From assembly GCA_003118195.1 (NCBI GenBank), contig BEXV01000052.1, positions 86,581-150,580 of the forward strand: a stretch of DNA of 64,000 bases. The letters are read 5' to 3'. The translations under genes and the position numbers were made by a program. The DNA comes from Hemicentrotus pulcherrimus. Lineage: Eukaryota > Echinodermata > Echinoidea > Camarodonta > Strongylocentrotidae. The notes beneath the pieces are model-generated. The model had not been told where the DNA came from. It saw only the letters and a list, made by a program, of their open reading frames with translations, and searched no databases. The first letter of the stretch is position 1. Each line of letters opens with the position of its first letter. Below are positions 48,001 through 57,741 of the stretch, one piece after another.

Positions 48001-48612
48001 TAAACTTTAAAACCGTTCTTGATTTTTAAATCATTGTGTCGTTTCTTTGCTGTAGGTGCTTCCTTTGCTGACTTTGATGAAAATAAACGAACAAGGACAG
48101 CTTACACCCGAGGACAACTACTGGAACTGGAGAAAGAATTCCACTTCAATAAGTACATTTCCCGTCCCCGAAGAATCGAACTAGCCGCCATGTTGAATTT
48201 AACGGAACGTCACATCAAAATTTGGTTCCAAAACAGGAGGATGAAATGGAAGAAAGAGGAAGCAAAGAGAAAGCCACTGAAGCAGGACGCCGATGGTAGC
48301 GACGTCAGCAGTCAAAGTGACATCATCGCCAACGATGAGAAGATTTTACCCGATTCAAGGACTGACCATGATGATATGAGCACGATGGCCGGCGATCTTG
48401 GTATGGAACGCGCTGCGCAGGCGGCCACGCAACGACATCTGACGAACCAAAATGCAACATTAGAAAGGCGAGACAATTCGCCGTCACAGCACGCATGCGC
48501 GTCACCGAGCAGTGAAGACAGTTTAGAACTGACGAAGAATATGAACTCGATGTCATCGAATATCAGACCGTCACAAGTGAAGCCACAAATTATTGATGCT
48601 CAGGCTTTTTGA
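23391..48612 (+). CDS. Xlox: Xlox (Pdx1/Lox family) ParaHox homeodomain transcription factor, complete, two exons
   Basis: Joining 23,391-24,009 to 48,056-48,612 gives 391 residues. The FPWMK hexapeptide (PBC-partner contact) is at residues 188-192 and the homeodomain at 216-275. The homeodomain is of Antp class: helix 3 reads [19 protein letters not shown], and histidine at homeodomain position 44 is the known Xlox/Pdx signature (other Antp-class proteins have Gln). The family acts in the nucleus and in deuterostomes patterns the mid and hind gut; vertebrate Pdx1 specifies pancreas and duodenum. The single intron between hexapeptide and homeodomain, phase 1, is typical of the family. The start is the first in-frame ATG, with acceptable context (agacATGG). 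The C-terminal region is Ser/Asp-rich without a known domain. Confidence 0.98.
24010..26883 (+). other. Xlox intron, first 2.9 kb, no gene seen
   Basis: AT-rich DNA without a recognisable repeat or exon. Open frames are under 80 codons and look random. Confidence 0.7.
26884..27093 (-). other. GC-rich, stop-free 70-codon stretch inside the Xlox intron
   Basis: Composition jumps to GC- and CpG-rich for about 200 bp in AT-rich surroundings. The minus strand is open from after TAA (27,094-27,096) to TGA (26,881-26,883) and reads protein-like: [20 protein letters not shown], then [19 protein letters not shown]. The only ATG would give 48 residues. No splice signals flank it convincingly. I do not recognise it; it could be a transposon gene fragment, a processed insertion or a CpG-rich regulatory element. 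A plus-strand frame is also open, a usual effect of high GC. Confidence 0.4.
27094..33111 (+). other. Xlox intron, 27.1-33.1 kb, no gene seen
   Basis: AT-rich DNA with poly-T runs, an ATA/ATT-rich patch (28,370-28,450), one ambiguous base at 28,884 and a CT-rich patch (31,230-31,335). No exon, RNA gene or named transposon was recognised. Confidence 0.65.
33112..33417. repeat. Perfectly tandem 153-bp duplication in the Xlox intron
   Basis: Two copies, 33,112-33,264 and 33,265-33,417, differ at one base (G at 33,184, A at 33,337). Both begin with 13 T. Each copy holds TTAATGATAATAATT, ATTGTTG, TTATCTC (a GATA-type site) and TACGTCATGATC (a CRE-like site). It is a recent event, judged by the single difference. 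Confidence 0.95.
33418..36944 (+). other. Xlox intron, 33.4-36.9 kb
   Basis: AT-rich DNA with a short GA run (34,676-34,706) and a CT run (36,625-36,660). The block 35,585-35,770 is less AT-rich and has homeodomain-like sites (AGTTAATTAA, GGTTAATCG) and the inverted repeat GTCGTT-AC-AACGAC (35,737-35,750); it could be an enhancer. No exon was seen. Confidence 0.55.
36945..37003. repeat. Alternating purine-pyrimidine (CA/CG)n tract
   Basis: A CACACACGCGAG stretch runs into GCGCGCGCGCACACACGC and (CA)n. Such alternation is known to favour Z-DNA. Confidence 0.9.
37004..40621 (+). other. Xlox intron, 37.0-40.6 kb
   Basis: Mostly AT-rich with no exon. A GC-richer patch at 39,480-39,615 (containing GACGCGCCGAGACCCGGTG) stands out and is of unknown nature. 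Confidence 0.6.
40622..40792. repeat. SINE-like repeat with (ATT)n/(ATC)n tail
   Basis: ATGGCAGCCATGCTAAAG and a tail of ATT then ATC repeats match the element at 60,719-60,905, which ends ATTATTATT. The tail also inflates an open frame encoding Tyr and His runs. Confidence 0.6.
40793..43971 (+). other. Xlox intron, 40.8-44.0 kb
   Basis: AT-rich, without exon signal. An (AATC)n-like array, CAATCAATCAGTCAATCA and variants, fills about 41,262-41,338. Confidence 0.65.
43972..44130. mobile_element. MITE, GGGCCCTGTCTTACAAAGAG family, full copy
   Basis: The ends GGGCCCTGTCTTACAAAGAG and CTCTTTCTAAGACAGGGCCC are inverted repeats of about 20 bp. The 159-bp interior has repeated TTGCGATTGAT and ATCAATCGCAA motifs and could fold into a long hairpin. 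Confidence 0.85.
44066..44969. repeat. 404-bp direct duplication around an N gap, probably an assembly artefact
   Basis: 44,066-44,469 and 44,566-44,969 are the same except at 44,168 (T) and 44,668 (A). The first copy stops exactly at the gap and the second starts exactly after it. The gap (44,470-44,565) and offset of exactly 500 suggest two overlapping contig ends that were not merged. Confidence 0.88.
44824..44982. mobile_element. MITE, GGGCCCCGTCTTACAAAGAA family, second subtype
   Basis: Ends GGGCCCCGTCTTACAAAGAA and CTCTTTGAAAGACGGGGCCC; the interior differs from the copy at 43,972 (GTGCGCGTGCTGTACAATAC). A cut-off twin starts at 44,324 and runs into the gap. Confidence 0.85.
44983..46759 (+). 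other. Xlox intron, 45.0-46.8 kb, possible regulatory DNA
   Basis: Base composition is more even here than in most of the intron. The stretch 45,013-45,243 is open on the plus strand but starts with a non-ATG codon and has no recognised product. The block 45,640-46,140 includes the palindromic homeodomain-type site CAATTAATTG (46,016-46,025). No exon is supported. Confidence 0.45.
46760..47470. repeat. Second CACTGTG/CACAGTG-rich diverged array, just before Xlox exon 2
   Basis: Motifs GACAGTGTGAACA, GTGTTCTC, CACAGTGTGTGTCACAGTG and ACAGTGTG recur irregularly. GACAGTGTGAATAC/GACAGTGTGAACAC phrases are shared with the array at 20,998-21,675. It ends about 590 bp before exon 2. Confidence 0.7.
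47471..48055 (+). other. Xlox intron end and splice acceptor
   Basis: AT-rich DNA leads to a T-rich tract and acceptor TTTCTTTGCTGTAG ending at 48,055. Nothing else was seen. Confidence 0.8.
48056..48612 (+). CDS. Xlox: Xlox exon 2 (residues 207-391), homeodomain
   Basis: The acceptor TTTGCTGTAG|GT completes the Gly codon. The homeodomain occupies 48,082-48,261: it starts [20 protein letters not shown], has [14 protein letters not shown] in the middle, and ends with Asn51 and the WKKEE tail. It is followed by AKRKPLKQD and a Ser/Asp-rich tail ending IIDAQAF. The stop is TGA at 48,610-48,612. Confidence 0.98.
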
Positions 48613-49260
48613 TCTTTTTGGTGACTGTAGCTTCTAATTATAGAATTCCAAGATACTATATTATGTGGTTTCACTTATCTTCTTTTTTTAGACTCGCGAG
48701 TATCTGAAATCTATTAAATATACTAGTTAAATATGAATGTAGTATCATGTTCACACACGACGCATGGTAATTGATAGACACTTGCTTCACATTGTATTTT
48801 GGAACCATGTAATATCTAAAGCTTAGCAAAATATGTTTGATGAGGACTTGTCCAAAATGTTTTATCACTGTTTATTGAATTAGTTTTACAAATCATATTT
48901 TGAGTAATTTTTCGAATCAGGGGGAAGATGGCGTCTATTTATATTGTGTCGAATATGTTCTTTTAATAGAATAGCGGGCTGCAGTGCAAATGAAAATCGA
49001 TGCACGACTTATTTATCTTTGGATCATCAATAGCATATTACAGTTACAAATAAAGCATACCATGCTATCAGTATAATAAATGTGTAATTTATCAAAAGTT
49101 AATCATGTAAAGTGTGAAGTAGCTGGCCTAACCAAACAAAGTTCTTTTGTTATTATCATTGGCTGCCGTTGTAATACCAAAAACTACCATATACCCAGTT
49201 TGACCATAGCAGCAGTAGCCTAATGAAAATATGTATTTAATAAAATGGGCGTGTGTTCAA
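48613..49260 (+). other. Xlox 3' UTR (extent estimated)
   Basis: AATAAA signals lie at 49,049-49,054, 49,075-49,080 and 49,239-49,244; any could end the transcript. No open frame of note. Confidence 0.5.
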
Positions 49261-52200
49261 CTTCATATGTCACAGTTTACATTCTTTAATGATTGTGTTT
49301 GCTGTCCATATAATTTTCTAACTGACGGTGATTAAAAAAATAACATGATTTTGTAATTGTAATTGTAACTTTTGATGCTTACATTCTTTTATTGTTTAAA
49401 AGCGAGACTATCAATTTGTTATGGATATTGATGAAATGCTAGTGGTTAGGTATTCATAGTTTCAATAACTTTTGATTTGACAAGGTTTGTTCTATTTCCA
49501 TGGAACCATTTAAAGTAGCATCTTTAAGAAATCTTCACCTAATTCTCTATAGCTCTATGAATAGACATCCATCATGGTATGTGATGAATGGCTGTTTTCA
49601 TGGGATAAACACCAGACTAAACATTCACTATTATTACCTCTCATCAAATATCTGTTCTGATTTTTTTTTAAATCACAGCTACAAGGATTAATTATCATTG
49701 TTACGTGTTACACTAAATGCACGAAAATGATTTCAATTACAGTTGAGCTTTTTATCATTGTAAAAAATGTTCTTTTTTATTTTATTATCTGACTTCATGG
49801 GCTTAGTGAGAACACCTTCAGTTTTTAAGCACAAATTTTGTTTATGTGAACGATGGAATAGAATAGATCAGTAAAAACCAGCTACCTCAAAATGTCGTTC
49901 TTCTTATCTTATTACTAGTTCATATATTCACGAGCTATAATGTAAATGTAGCATATAGTTAGTTCCCTTTTTAAGTGTAGCAGTTTAATGTGTATACCGT
50001 GGAACATCAATTAAGATGTCTCTGTTTTGACTAATTCGAAAATTAACTCAACAACAACAAAGAAAGGTTGGGTTAGGGTTATACAATTTTTCCTTCCAAC
50101 TTCACATCCAGTATCAAACATTCACTGATTTTTTTTTTTTTATTATCAAATATTTGCTTATTCCAGCGCTTCTGAAATGTTTTTTTCATTATAGAGTTTC
50201 GATTCTCTTCAACCAGATAACATATCAAAATTTCAGACCAAACACTGGGAAGATGTATTTTTCGGAATTGTGCATCAGGACTTTTATGTATGGAAATATA
50301 ACTTAATTTTTGCTATGATCGAGCATTAACGTTAACTTTAAACAAGTTTGAAATCAATATCTTTTTATATTTCCATGATTACGAATTGTATACAGATAAA
50401 CATTCTCTACTATCAATGACGATGATGCTCCCAGTACTTTTTCGAGAAGGATATAATCATTTAATTGTAAATTTTGCAATGTACTTCTTGGACTGAATTC
50501 CTATGCTGGATTCTGCATTTATTTAAATCTGTTTATTATTACATGTTTCTTATAAACGTTAAACCAAACTGATCATTCCCTTACATTGTTTATTCATGTT
50601 TAGATATAGATATCTATTATATATGTTTATTGTTATTATGTCTTTGGTCCGGCGATTTTCACGAAATACTGCTAAGGAGATATATGATATTGAATTTATA
50701 GGTACATATTTGCAATTAAATTGTGATGATCTGAAACAGATTCCCTTCTTTTCACTGTGTTTAATTGTAAGTAGATTTTTTGTTCTCTCTCTCTCCTTAT
50801 TCCATAAAAAACAGAATCGTTGAATTTTCAAATCGGTATATATGATATTGGATATACTTTTTTGTCACCTCAACTTCTATCTCTCTCTCTTTCTAAAACA
50901 CACACACACACTCACTCTCTCATTTTTTACAAATACAATTCACATATGTGTATACATAGGTATGTATTGTATATAGTGTATATATTCCCACGAGAGTTGC
51001 TAAAGCTGTTGTATGTCTCTCCCCGACTGCAAATTTCTTTATCCTGCTTTCTTTGTGCTAAGTTTCAACTAATCTATCTCTCGATATGTATTTGCCTACT
51101 TATTTACCATTCGTACATTAGTGAGATAATAACTTACTCAGGGTTTTATTCTTGTCCTTATCTGAATACACGAGCAATTTGCTGCATTCAATCCTTAATA
51201 TTCCACCATTGGCCAATCAGGACCGGCCTTTTAAATCATGAAGCCAGAAAGATGTAAAAGCTTAGTTCCGATTGGTGTTTGAAAACTAGCGACTAATTAT
51301 TCAACATAGACGTTGCCAATTCAACGTCTCGGGGGGGGGGGGGGGTTGACTGATTGTCTTACCACGACAGTTTTCGCAGGGCATTCAACTCGATCATCAA
51401 GTTTTCATCAATCATTACCAAATTAATGTTGATAAAAACGTATGATTGACACGCAGGAGTGAACTGCCAGCTCAAACATGGGATAAGATAATATTCAGGA
51501 TTTTTTCGGACTCTTGGATAAAGACAAGTGATATGCTAAGAATGCCTTTTCAATCTTTATCTGAACAGACCACTTAATATTTGAAATATTTCTGATAAGG
51601 GTAAGATGCGATGACGGTATGGGGATTCTTGAGACGATTCGATCTAGAGTTTAAGTTTGACAAGTTTTGCAAAAGAAAGGAAAAAATAGCTTAAAGATGT
51701 TATTCCGAAATGCAGGGATGTTGGCTTCTCCAGGACAGACCAATAATGTGGAGACACAGAGCGATATGGAAAGAGCGCACAAAGTATCATAAATAGTTTG
51801 AACAAAATCGAAAGAAATTAATCTCATTATTGGAACGATAGGTGAGGCTTGCCTGGCTTTCTTAGAGAAAACTATAAAAAAAATGCAGTGTCAGGTTTTC
51901 TCTCATTTCAATTTTGAATTATTGAAGGCCAAGTATTTGACATCGTGCCAATTTATCTTTCAGGAAAATGGCTTATCTTATTTAAAAAATGAGTCCACAA
52001 GTTCTTTCTTTCTTTCCAACATTACATCTTAAATAGTGCATCGGGCAAAACTATAAGTCAACAATCTTTCTTTGATAAAAACCGAGCTTCAGACAGCGCG
52101 ATAAGACAAAATGTCGATAAGTGTAGGGGTTTAGTTAGGAGCAATACAAACAGACCCGAATACTATTTGTTTTCATTTTTTTGCAAAGTGTTGTAGTAAA

Positions 52201-54914
52201 AGGTTTGATTAAGTTTGAAACTGGGTCGTTATTCTACATAGTTTTAATTGAGGTCAAATGACATACGTGTAGCCATCCACCGTTTGACACTTCATGTCAT
52301 TTTTTTTTATCACGATGGCTGGGCAAACTAACTCGAAGAGAGCACTATTTAGACACTATACCCCCTGTGAAACTCAGTCAATTTTGTTCTTCCACTTATG
52401 ATTATTTAAGAAATTACGAACATAAACACGCCCTTTAATCTTGACAAACTTTGTTCTGTGTCGAACTGCATATTTGGGACATTATGATAAAAATGAAAAT
52501 ATAAAAAATATAAATTTGGGTTTGAATTTTCCCCCTTTTTTTATCTACTACAGACATACCAGGCGCCATAAGTGTCAAGATTGTTGGTGTTGATTATCTT
52601 TGTAAGCCTTGTCAAGCAAACAAAAACCGTGCGAATATCAGACACTCGTAGGTACATTCTCACCCCCCCCCCCCTCGTCGTAAGGCGGATCCAGGGGAGT
52701 ATAACAGGCAGGCTCCTTCCACATTTAACAAAAATGAAGCAGAAAAATAGTTTTCATATAAACATTTCCAGCCCGTTTTGTGAGGGTTATGAGGGCCAGC
52801 GGGAACCATATTTCCTCGGTTTATATTTCTTCAGGATTTTTTTTTCATTGCTCCTATCCAACCCCCTCCCGCTTTTAATAAAGTGAGCATTAAAAGAGCC
52901 CACGAGATTTTCGACAACATTTTCTTATGAAAAAAAAAATGTTGGGAACCCCCCCCCCCCTCCCATCTCTTTTTCTGACAATATTTTTTTCGCTCCCGCC
53001 CCCTTCTCATTTTTCTTTATAGAGCCTTCCTACAAATATATATGGTACCAATTCTGGCCTCAGTAATAACCTTTTCCTATTGAAAGACTATGCGAGTTAT
53101 TTGGTTGTGCTATGGCACCCGAAATAATAATAATGTTAGCACTTTGTTGAAAACTGCTGATGTGTTATGAACGATTATTTAGGACAATACACTCTGGTTT
53201 ACCATGCATGACCAATGAGACAACTACCCCGAACATCTCTTCCGCCAAATGTTTATAAGCGTCTTAGAACATGCTTGCTTACTTTGTAGAAACTAACTAC
53301 AGCCATAATTTGTTTGGTCTTAGTTGCACGATAAACATGGCATGCGAAGATCCAAGAAAAAGTTTTGCAACAGCAATATCTATAACCCAAGTTAGTCTGC
53401 CTATTTATGGCAGGTATGGCTCGCCGCAATGTTTGGGCTTTTGGGATTGTTGCCTTCCCCAAACTGCATCCACAATTCCATATCCTGAAGAATAAAAAGC
53501 TTTATCAAATTTTAAAAACTCGTCCATATGCTTTTCGGGCTCTTTTGTTTCATCCCACTATTGCCGAGTACAAAGTTCATATCCACGCAACATGCAACCC
53601 TCCTTCACAATTTCCGCCTGAAAGCTACGTTTATGAGATAAAGAATATCATGTAAAATTGTTTACATTATGCACACGACACCATGTCAAACAAGATGTTT
53701 ATCTCCGTTCTCCGGTGAATGGCTCTCAGTAACATTATTACATCAACACTTTGTTACACAGGTGTGGATTCCGAGTACAAGAGATTTTAATCAATTTCAA
53801 GATGATCGGATGGAGAGAAACATCATATCGGAAGCGTATGATACAAATGTCCACGGGTACACAATCTCCATCCGGGTCGGGCGGCGCATTATTGGAAGGG
53901 ATATCACTTGCTAGTAATTTTTTTTTAAAAACCACTCATATATTAGTACAATAGCATTTTATTGTAAAGCATGCCGTGGGTGTGACAGGAATATTTCAAT
54001 ATATCAAATTATTCAATTTATCCTGGAATATTAGTGTTCGACAGCACCCACGCCCCCACCCCCCTCCCTCAACATTCCTGTCTGGAAATTCAAATTGTTT
54101 TAGCAAAATCATCCAGGTGAACCTACTTTTACCGAGAATTAAAAGTTGTGGAGAGCCCCTCCCCCTCTACTCCCCCTATGAGAAGTATTGAATGCCCAAA
54201 GCGGCTAAATCCACTTTTAGTGTTTTCGAGTATATCAAGGATTTTAAATTCACCTCTTTTCCTTCTCAGTTATGACTATTTTTGTTTATATGGTAGAAAT
54301 ATTGCCTAATATCAAATTGATAACCATTTAAAAAAAAAAAAATCTTGCAATGAATTACATTTTTCATAAATTTGGTACCCTAAATTCGTGTGGATTATTG
54401 TCCCCTTTGGAATGAAATTATGGTCGACTGTCTCTATCATAAGCTCTAAAACCACTTTAACGATTCAAATTTAATGCGAAACACATTAGTATTTCTAGAA
54501 GAGCATAATTATTTTGTTATATTTTCCGATGTTTATCGTTTATTGAGAAGAACAAAAAATGCTTTCAGATGTTTCATTCCAAAAAGAGTTAACCCAAAGA
54601 TCTACGTTATTATTTTCAAAGAGGTTGAATTTATTGGAATCTAAACTGGTAAATGCAAAACTTAGCTAATGGAAACCTGGTTTAAAGTAAAAATTCGTAA
54701 CCGTACAGATATGTCAAAATTAAACATTGTCATAATAACTTGTTGACCCTTTTGACATGAAATGCTTCCTTTTGCTTTCGTTTTGTTCAGAAGACTTACA
54801 AGTAAAATGTTAAGGCAAGATTCTGGAAGCCATAAAACATTTTGTTCAATCTCTTTTAATCAATTCATCCCATCTTTTGTTTTTATGTTGGTGTGGTAAA
54901 AGCATAGTAGACCT
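49261..54914. other. Intergenic DNA downstream of Xlox, no gene seen
   Basis: AT-rich, with CT/CA microsatellite (50,878-50,925), a 15-base G run (51,331-51,345) and C runs (52,660-52,990). A phrase GGCGGATCCAGGGG (about 52,684) recalls a dispersed repeat also seen at 62,314. Short open frames at 52,572 and 53,407 have no recognised product or splice context. Confidence 0.6.
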
Positions 54915-55238
54915 GGGGTGTGTTTCACAAAGATCCTAAGTAGAACCAATCTCTAACCTATCTCTAAGTTGGACTTAAATATTATTGAGAGCCATTTGTA
55001 GCCTGATAATAAAATGTATTCAAAAGCAAAACTTCAAGTATTTTAGACTTTTCATAAATTTCACATCAAGAACATGAAATCTTCCATGATAATAGAAAAT
55101 ATGAATGATTTGAATCAACATTTTATGCCTTTAATAATAACTTTTACAAAATATTTTCAAGGATGCTAATGGCTTTTCATAATGTTTAAGTCCAACTTAG
55201 AGATAAGTTCAACTAAGGATCTTTGTGAAACACCCCCA
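54915..55238. mobile_element. MITE, GGGTGTTTCACAAAGATCCTAAGT family, full copy
   Basis: The left end GTGTTTCACAAAGATCCTAA mirrors the right end TTAGGATCTTTGTGAAACAC-like sequence (written CTAAGGATCTTTGTGAAACA). A second inner pair, TCTCTAAGTTGGACTTAA, is also inverted. It is 324 bp with no coding capacity. Confidence 0.85.
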
Positions 55239-57622
55239 TGATATTTACAATGACGCAATGCACCTCTCACTTTTAATAGGCCAACTAATAAAAGTATTCT
55301 TTTGAAGTAAAATATTATATGGAGAAGGTTGGAAGGAAAAGAGAGGGGAGGAGGTGAAAGAAGAGGTAGAGGAGAGAGAGAGAGAGAGGATGAGAAGAAG
55401 TAATAAGTGAGCGAGGAGAGGCTGAACGACATAAAAGAGAGAGAGAGAGAGGTGGTGGAAAAAGGATGGGAAAAGAGAGGGGAGAGAGAGTGAGAGAACG
55501 AGAGAGAGCCTTTATAATGACCCTAATTATCGAAACTTTTCTTAAATCACCAAATTGTACAATTCTTCTTACATATATATATATATATATATATAAATAT
55601 ATGATTATATACCTTCCATCTCTTTCATTATTTGCAGATTGAGGTCTTACCAGGTAAATGATTACGAATTCCGCACGTTTAATACGTAGATTGCAATCAT
55701 AAGATCCTGCGTATACAATTACTTAATTTCCCAAAGAAAATCATTAGCAATCTATAGGTTCTAAAACCTACCGAATAGCACACATCGATTGAAGTATCAT
55801 ATATATATATATTTTATATATATATATATAACTGAATGCTGTGGATGTTTTTCACTGCAATTAGTCTGCTTATGTCATCTAATAAAAAGGTAATTGGATT
55901 ATTCATTCAAATTTGTTGATCTTAAGTAAGGTTTAGATTATAGTTATCTGCTAAATAAGTAAGATGACAATGATATTATGTAGGGTATTTTATCTGAAAC
56001 AAAATGTAAATAAATAAAATTCAAGCAACACTTGGAATGTAAGAGAAAATCACTCCATTTAAATACTTTCCTCAAATATTAATGAAGAACAAAAGCGAAG
56101 AATCTTTTCCTTTTTCGAGTACGTATTTCTTAATATCCAGGTTTTACATATTTATCATGACTAATGCAAGACTCTAAGAAATTATGTATCAAAATTTTTT
56201 TTTTTAATTTGGAACTATAGTCAAGAGATTTAATGTACAACTACGTCAGTAAGCAGCTGTACAAGTTATTGCAGAATAACCAAATAACACAATAAATAAC
56301 TTCGAGAAGGGTTGGTCGACTTTTTTTTTTACTGATAGCCATGTATCGGTGAGGGCGGGAGAGCTTTAAGGGCATAATTGTTTAACTATATACACTCGTT
56401 AAACACAGTTATTTAAAGATATTTGACATGGTCATGAAAGTGATGAAAATCATTTCAGTTTGAAAGAAAGAACATTCCTGAATTATGTTTGGGGAAAAAA
56501 CAATGATTTGTTTAGAAAACTGTAAATGAGAAATATCAAATAAAAGAACAAAATCTATTCCATTCAAGCAATATTCAAGTTTATTAGCATAAAAATATGG
56601 TTCAAGATGGTAATTTGGAGACTAATGATGTGATGTTGGCAATATAATGAACATAGAAAAATGAATGGAAGAAAAAATTTTACGTTAAAATAGTAAATAA
56701 AATAGTTTAAAAATGTAAATTAACTACAATAGTAAACGAGCAAAAAGATTTAAATAGTGAACGAACCAAATTAAAGACCTACCATTGTGATCACTCATGT
56801 AATCTTGGCACCAACATTTTTTTGATCGATGTTTTAAAATATGTCTTTTAGCGTTATATAAAATTATGACCTCTACAATAACTTTATAGCTAAAGAAATC
56901 CGAGTCTTGGTGCTTTCTTGACAAGTTCTCGGATGTGTATTTGGACATCATGTTTGTGTAGCCGGTATAGAAGGCAGACTATTAACCCATTCACTATCAT
57001 CCTTTTCATGAAGGCTGATAGTTCATCAAAGAAACACTTCCAACCTACTTTACTACTTTCTCTCTGTCCAGGACCCTTCCCCACACCCATACACGCACAC
57101 ACACGGGCGCGTGTCCCCACACTCACACCATTCCCCACACGTTTCACATTATTGTTAATGCAAGTTTTCAATAGCACTGGTCTTAGAAAAGGAGGTCTCA
57201 GTTGATTCGAAGTTAATTTCTAAATGGACGCTAGTTATAATCGAAACCATTATGGAAAATTTAGAAGTTTGATATCAATTTTTAGCACCTCTTTGGCACT
57301 TTATACATATCCTTTTCATTCGCTAACTTAAACATTCAATACAAAATCAATAATTTGACCAAAAAACTACTTAAAACGAAAAATATATTTAAAATAATAT
57401 GGATGTAGACATTCAAATATGAGCCAGGTATGAGCTGATATTACATTTTGAGGATCTACTGTGCACTGCACAGGTAGATTAGTTTGTTTGTGTGTTTGTT
57501 AGTGGTAAAAGTGTAGAAACATTGAACTCCATGAAGGAGCGGTGATGAGTGTAAATTGGAACTGAGCTGTCATGGGTTCCGAGCTAAATCATGGCGCCAA
57601 TGGTTTTTCCTTTGCTATTTGG
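55239..57622. other. Intergenic DNA, microsatellites only
   Basis: It holds a GA-rich tract (55,340-55,512), two (AT)n tracts (55,574-55,606 and 55,798-55,832) and a compact hairpin ATCTAC-TGTGCA / TGCACA-GTAGAT at 57,454-57,479. No gene is supported. Confidence 0.65.
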
Positions 57623-57741
57623 TATAAAAGGTGGTATTTATACTCGACCGATGATACCCCCAGATGGGAGCTGCTGTAGATTCAATGGTCGTTACTTGCT
57701 GGCAATGTATATAATATGCCTGCTATATTATAATCAATAAA
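57623..57741 (+). promoter_or_regulatory. TATA box followed 114 bp later by a poly(A) signal
   Basis: TATAAAAG (57,623-57,630) is a strong TATA box and AATAAA follows at 57,736-57,741. That spacing suits a solo LTR or very short transcript unit. LTR boundaries were not found, so this is only a candidate. Confidence 0.3.

Noticed and set aside
53407..53655. 82-codon plus frame, MAGMARRNVWAFG...
   Set aside because: No recognised similarity, no flanking splice or promoter signal, and compatible with chance.
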